Source: an uncultured Sutterella sp.
Lineage (GTDB): Bacteria > Pseudomonadota > Gammaproteobacteria > Burkholderiales > Burkholderiaceae_F
Reading direction: 5' to 3'
Length of the DNA stretch: 15,031 bases
Assembly: GCA_905192805.1 (NCBI GenBank)
Contig: CAJJMF010000046.1
Coordinates: 1 to 15,031 of the forward strand
Position numbers and translations under genes: made by a program. Below the pieces are notes generated by a model. It searched no databases and was not told the origin of the DNA. It was given only the letters and a program-made list of their open reading frames with translations. Positions 11,631 to 15,031 of the stretch are shown here, piece by piece (position 1 is the first letter of the stretch; every line of letters starts with the position of its first letter).

Positions 11631-13120
11631 TTCTGATCCCGTTACTGGTTTTTCTCGTGGGGTTACTGCTCACGAGCTTGTGGGCCGAACGCCATACCAA
11701 AACGACCTCCTTTACGTTGCAGTACTTTGTGGGGGAACGCACCCTCAACGGCTTTGTGCTTGCCATGACCTTGGTGGCGACCTATGGGAGTGTGAGTTCC
11801 TTTGTCTCGGGGCCTGGGATTGCGTGGAATTTAGGCTTAGGATGGGTGGTTTTTGCGGCGCCCCAAGTCATTGCAGGCTTTTTACTCCTTGGGGTCGCGG
11901 GCAAGAAATTGGCCTTAGTCGGTCGCGTGACGGGCGCGGTGACGGTCATTGATATTATTCGTGCGCGCTACGGTAACCGCCGAGTCGGGCGCAGTCTTGC
12001 GGTACTCTTAGCACTACTGATGCTTCTCTTTTTCACCACGATGATGGTGGGGCAGTTTATTGGGGGCGCGCAAATTTTTGCGAAAGCCGCGCACATCGAT
12101 TACCCGTGGGCACTTTTGCTCTTTGGGGTGTTGACCGTGGCCTACACCGGGTTAGGGGGCTTTCGGGTGGTGGCTTTCACCGACATGATTTGTGCCCTCT
12201 TTATGATGGCTGGCATGGTGCTCTTGGGGGGCTATGTACTCGATATGGGCGGCGGGCTCACGGCGATCATGGCGAAACTCGCCACGATGACACCACGCCC
12301 AGGCACCGAGCCTGGCGTTCTCTTGGATCCGTTTGCCGGTGGGGCGCTCTCCTTTCCGTTACTTTTGTCGGCGTGGGTGCTCGTTGGCTTTGGGACCCTT
12401 GGGTTACCGCAGTCGGCGGTGCGTGCGCTCTCTTACCGCACCAGTGCCGACTTACACCAAGCGATGTGGATTTCGACAGTGGTGTGTGGGGCCCTGATGA
12501 TTGGGATGACGCTCTTAGGGGTGCTCATCCGCGGGGTGATGGACGTACCCGTTGCGCAACTCGGGTCGACTGACGCGATGATGCCTACCTTTATTGCCCA
12601 GCATATGCCGCCTTGGGTGGCGGGCGTGATGTTGATTGGCCCCTTGGCCGCAACGATGTCGACCGTGAGCTCTTTGTTGCTCGCCGCGTCGTCCGCCATC
12701 ATTAAGGACTTACTTTTGGTGTGGCGACCCGAGTGGGAAACGCAGTCCGCGCGAGGGCTCACGTATTTTACGAAGGGTTTTACAACACTTTTAGGCGTAG
12801 TGGCTTTACTATTAGCTCTTTTCCCGCTTGATGTCATTGCCTGGATTAATCTTTTTGCCTTTGGCGGTCTTGAGTTAGCCTTTTTATTACCCCTCATTGG
12901 CGGACTCTTTTGGTCACGGGCAACGGCGTGGGGTGCACTCACCTCCGTACTCGGAAGCCTCGTGGTGTATTTGAGTATTTCGGTATTCAAAATCCCCGTA
13001 GGGGGGTTCCATGCCATTGTGCCTGCGATGCTGGTGGCGTTTGCCCTTTACGTTGGCGTTTCGCTCTTAGGGCGTCCAGAGGCAGCGCCTGCGTTTTTTG
13101 CGAGCACAAAACGTGACTAA
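11627..13120 (+). CDS. panF: Sodium/pantothenate symporter
   Basis: Inner-membrane sodium:solute symporter (SSF family) that imports pantothenate, the precursor of coenzyme A. 497 aa, close to E. coli PanF (about 483). It has about 13 hydrophobic helices. The PanF-like stretch TYGSVSSFVSGPGIAWNLGL followed by GWVVFAAPQ lies near residues 53-80, then GRVTGAVTVIDIIRARYGNR and VAYTGLGGFRVVAFTD, a typical SSF region. The helix with MSTVSSLLLAASSAIIKDL is near 345-363. Translation is coupled to the preceding yhdT gene through a 4-base overlap, with GAAGGAGATG upstream as ribosome-binding site. Substrate is assigned from similarity and from the yhdT neighbour; other SSF substrates are less likely. 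Confidence 0.92.
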   Translation: MILIPLLVFLVGLLLTSLWAERHTKTTSFTLQYFVGERTLNGFVLAMTLVATYGSVSSFVSGPGIAWNLGLGWVVFAAPQVIAGFLLLGVAGKKLALVGRVTGAVTVIDIIRARYGNRRVGRSLAVLLALLMLLFFTTMMVGQFIGGAQIFAKAAHIDYPWALLLFGVLTVAYTGLGGFRVVAFTDMICALFMMAGMVLLGGYVLDMGGGLTAIMAKLATMTPRPGTEPGVLLDPFAGGALSFPLLLSAWVLVGFGTLGLPQSAVRALSYRTSADLHQAMWISTVVCGALMIGMTLLGVLIRGVMDVPVAQLGSTDAMMPTFIAQHMPPWVAGVMLIGPLAATMSTVSSLLLAASSAIIKDLLLVWRPEWETQSARGLTYFTKGFTTLLGVVALLLALFPLDVIAWINLFAFGGLELAFLLPLIGGLFWSRATAWGALTSVLGSLVVYLSISVFKIPVGGFHAIVPAMLVAFALYVGVSLLGRPEAAPAFFASTKRD

Positions 13121-13179
13121 ACCGTAACGCGCGAATGTGCGACACTGTTGTCTAGGTCTTCCAGTCAAGCCAGGGAAAC

Positions 13180-13195
13180 CCGTCACTTTTGACGG
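13180..13195 (+). other. Small hairpin in the panF-Na/Pi gap
   Basis: CCGTCA and TGACGG form a 6-bp stem with a CTTT loop, 36 bases before the next start codon. No T-run follows on the plus strand, so it is not a terminator. The 111-base gap shows no other gene. Confidence 0.35.
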
Positions 13196-13231
13196 AAAAG
13201 ACACAATCACTCAAACACTCGACGCTAAAAC

Positions 13232-14902
13232 ATGACGATCTTGATTCAAATCATTGGTGCCGTGGCCTTACTGGTGTGGGGCACGTATTCGATCCGAACC
13301 GGGATGTTCCGTACGTTCGGGGACCAGTTGCGCCGATGGCTTGCCAAAAATTTAAGCTCCCGACTCTCCGGGTTTGTCGCCGGTATGGGGCTCTCGATGA
13401 TGTTACAGAGTTCGACCGCCTCCGCGCTCGTGGTATCGAGTTTTCAGAAAAAGGGGCTGGTCACGACGGCGATTGCACTCGCCAGTGTATTGGGGGCGGA
13501 CTTCGGTAGTGCCGTGATGGTGCGCCTATTGAGCTTTAACCTCGCGAGTTTGGTTCCCGTGTTGCTCTTTGTGGGGGTAGTGCTCTACCTCAAAAAGGAA
13601 CGCACCCCGTATGGACAGTTTGGGATTATTTTGTTGGGGTTGGCGTTTGTGATGCTCGCCCTACAGATGATCTCGAACGCGACGGCGCCGCTAAAAACCA
13701 ACACGGATTTATTGGTCGTCTTTGAACACCTGGAGTCTACGCCCGTGATCGCGATTGCGACCGGAATGGTGTTGGCGCTCGTGTGTTTCTCCTCACTTGC
13801 GGTGGTGATGATTACCGCGGGGATTGTCGCCTCGGGCGTGATTACCGCTCATGCCGGTCTCTGGGTGGTGCTGGGTGCCAATTTAGGGAGCGCCTTTTTG
13901 GCGGTGATTACCACCTCGGGTTCGAGTCCCGTGGCACGTCGTGCGCCGACGGGTAACTGCTTTTTCCGTATGGGGGGCTTTTTGCTCGGGGTCCTCTGGG
14001 TGAGTCTCTTACCCAAGACGCTCGCCATTTTCTCCCACATCGATGGGGGCGTGATTTACTTCCATATCCTCTTTAACGGCGTCACGGCGATCGCCGGGCT
14101 ACTGACCGTTGGTACGATGGCCAAGATCGTTGAAACGATCCTTCCCTCGAAGACCGTGCAAGAAGAGGACGAAAGCGCGACGCGACTGCTGACGCAAGAG
14201 GGGCTCTTATCGGCACAAACGGCCTTGGAAGCGTCTCGCCAAGAGGTGTTACACACGGTGGAACTCTTGATGCGGTTCTGGAACGATATTCACGAGTTGC
14301 TGATCCGTAACCCCGAGTACGGCGAAATTCAATTAATGCGTGAACGTCGTAAGAGTATCTACACGCGTTGCCAATCGATTACGCGCTACATGACCGAAGT
14401 CTTACAGATGGCGCTTACCTCGCACGAGGCGCGCCAATGGCAAGAGTTGCGTAACGGCAACGGCGCCATCGAATTGGCCACCCGTATTGCGGACAACAGC
14501 TTTAAACAGCTCGCTCGCAAGAAGTGCGCCAAAAATCGCTTCTTCTCGCACGAAGGCGAACATGAGCTCACGATGCTCCACAGCCGTATTGCGCATAATT
14601 TGGACGTCTTACACCAGTACATTCAGACGGCAGAAGAGGATGAGTTGGAGAAAACCCGTCGTTGGTTGTCTAACGAAAAATCCCTCTTGGTCGTGACCGA
14701 CTTTTCGCTCTTGAAGCGCCATGTGAAGCGTGTCACCAGTGGGGACTCCGAAGCGGTGGAAACGAGCACGTTGCACGTGGATTTGTTGGAACTCTTCCGT
14801 CGTTTTAACCACTTAATCTGTTCCGTGGCTACTTTCCATGCTCCGAGTGAACACGACTTGATGGATAATCAATCGGACGATAAGTGGGACGTGCTCAACT
14901 AA
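13232..14902 (+). CDS. Na/Pi cotransporter family protein with a PhoU-like C-terminal domain
   Basis: 556-aa inner-membrane protein of the NptA/YjbB type, probably moving phosphate with sodium. The N-terminal membrane part (about residues 1-305) holds two inverted Na/Pi repeats. The first has MLQSSTASALVV (Q59) and LGADFGSA; the second has LVCFSSLAVVMITAG (near 183-197) and LGANLGSA. The second repeat therefore lacks the Gln and Thr of the QSST motif; related subfamilies with an SSLAV or SSVAV motif are known. From about residue 320 on there is a soluble helical domain with PhoU-like features, rich in charged helices. The last residues are acidic and flexible. Ribosome-binding site is weak. 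It is ended by a strong terminator. Substrate direction (import or export) is not evident. Confidence 0.88.
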   Translation: MTILIQIIGAVALLVWGTYSIRTGMFRTFGDQLRRWLAKNLSSRLSGFVAGMGLSMMLQSSTASALVVSSFQKKGLVTTAIALASVLGADFGSAVMVRLLSFNLASLVPVLLFVGVVLYLKKERTPYGQFGIILLGLAFVMLALQMISNATAPLKTNTDLLVVFEHLESTPVIAIATGMVLALVCFSSLAVVMITAGIVASGVITAHAGLWVVLGANLGSAFLAVITTSGSSPVARRAPTGNCFFRMGGFLLGVLWVSLLPKTLAIFSHIDGGVIYFHILFNGVTAIAGLLTVGTMAKIVETILPSKTVQEEDESATRLLTQEGLLSAQTALEASRQEVLHTVELLMRFWNDIHELLIRNPEYGEIQLMRERRKSIYTRCQSITRYMTEVLQMALTSHEARQWQELRNGNGAIELATRIADNSFKQLARKKCAKNRFFSHEGEHELTMLHSRIAHNLDVLHQYIQTAEEDELEKTRRWLSNEKSLLVVTDFSLLKRHVKRVTSGDSEAVETSTLHVDLLELFRRFNHLICSVATFHAPSEHDLMDNQSDDKWDVLN

Positions 14903-14954
14903 GGACAACCTCCTCTGTTGCATATCTACAACAAAACGGCTTCCCCATGATCCC

Positions 14955-14981
14955 TGCCTCGCTTTCGGGCGAGGCATTTTT
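14955..14981 (+). terminator. Rho-independent terminator of the Na/Pi gene
   Basis: TGCCTCGC (14955-14962) and GCGAGGCA (14969-14976) form an 8-bp stem with loop TTTCGG, followed by five T residues. It closes the rightward gene block. Confidence 0.92.
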
Positions 14982-14983
14982 GT

Positions 14984-14997
14984 TTGATCTTTATCAA
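14984..14997 (+). promoter_or_regulatory. Perfect FNR-type binding site
   Basis: TTGATCTTTATCAA matches the FNR/Anr consensus TTGATnnnnATCAA at all ten fixed positions and extends to TTTGAT...ATCAAA. It lies right after the terminator, so it most likely controls a gene starting beyond the right edge of the window in response to low oxygen. Confidence 0.75.
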
Positions 14998-15031
14998 ATG
15001 TTAAGCAATGTAAACACGTCTTTTTGTAACA

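Noticed and set aside
12433..13017. 194-codon open frame on the minus strand
   Set aside because: Antisense to panF, Lys/Ser/Pro-rich in the manner of reversed membrane protein codons; not a gene.
1..15031. CRISPR array, insertion sequence, tRNA or rRNA
   Set aside because: No regularly spaced repeats, transposase frame, terminal repeats with target duplication, tRNA cloverleaf or rRNA segment could be recognised by eye on either strand.

Overview
The window looks like a Gram-negative proteobacterial chromosome, most likely a betaproteobacterium of the Burkholderiales (inferred from gene order; a gut-type Sutterellaceae member is one possibility, unproven). The supporting signs are two FadL-type outer-membrane proteins ending in aromatic C-termini, an OmpR/EnvZ pair, the order tsaB-rimI-family 4 uracil-DNA glycosylase, a YhdT-PanF pair, and a perfect FNR-type box at the right edge, which suggests oxygen-responsive regulation.

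Layout. Positions 1-472 hold the 3' part of a strikingly AT-rich gene of unknown function that is open at the left edge and looks foreign to the rest. On the minus strand follow two paralogous fadL-like genes (592-1848 and 2140-3405), each with its own terminator. A long intergenic stretch with inverted repeats (3406-3873) leads into the plus-strand pair ispDF-ogt. A 13-bp hairpin shared by the converging units separates ogt from the minus-strand ompR-envZ operon. Upstream of ompR is an AT-rich, structured, 389-base divergent region (8022-8410) with OmpR-like half-sites and a possible small-RNA unit, then a small exported DUF3106-like protein. From 9044 to 14902 all genes are on the plus strand: tsaB, rimI, family 4 UDG, yhdT, panF and a Na/Pi cotransporter-family gene, closed by a strong terminator and followed by the FNR box.

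Functions. The genes are mostly housekeeping: isoprenoid precursor synthesis (IspDF), DNA repair (Ogt, UDG), tRNA t6A modification (TsaB), protein N-acetylation (RimI), pantothenate uptake (PanF/YhdT), phosphate or related transport, hydrophobic-compound uptake (FadL pair), and envelope/osmotic signalling (OmpR/EnvZ).

The most interesting points are: an ispD-ispF fusion that keeps an internal ribosome-binding site and ATG at the IspF boundary, and whose IspF tail lacks the usual GRxEGIA signature; a candidate small RNA divergent from ompR; a highly charged extra tail on EnvZ; hairpins between ompR and envZ; and the FNR box. I found no CRISPR array, insertion sequence, tRNA or rRNA, and no convincing evidence of a wholly new multi-gene system.
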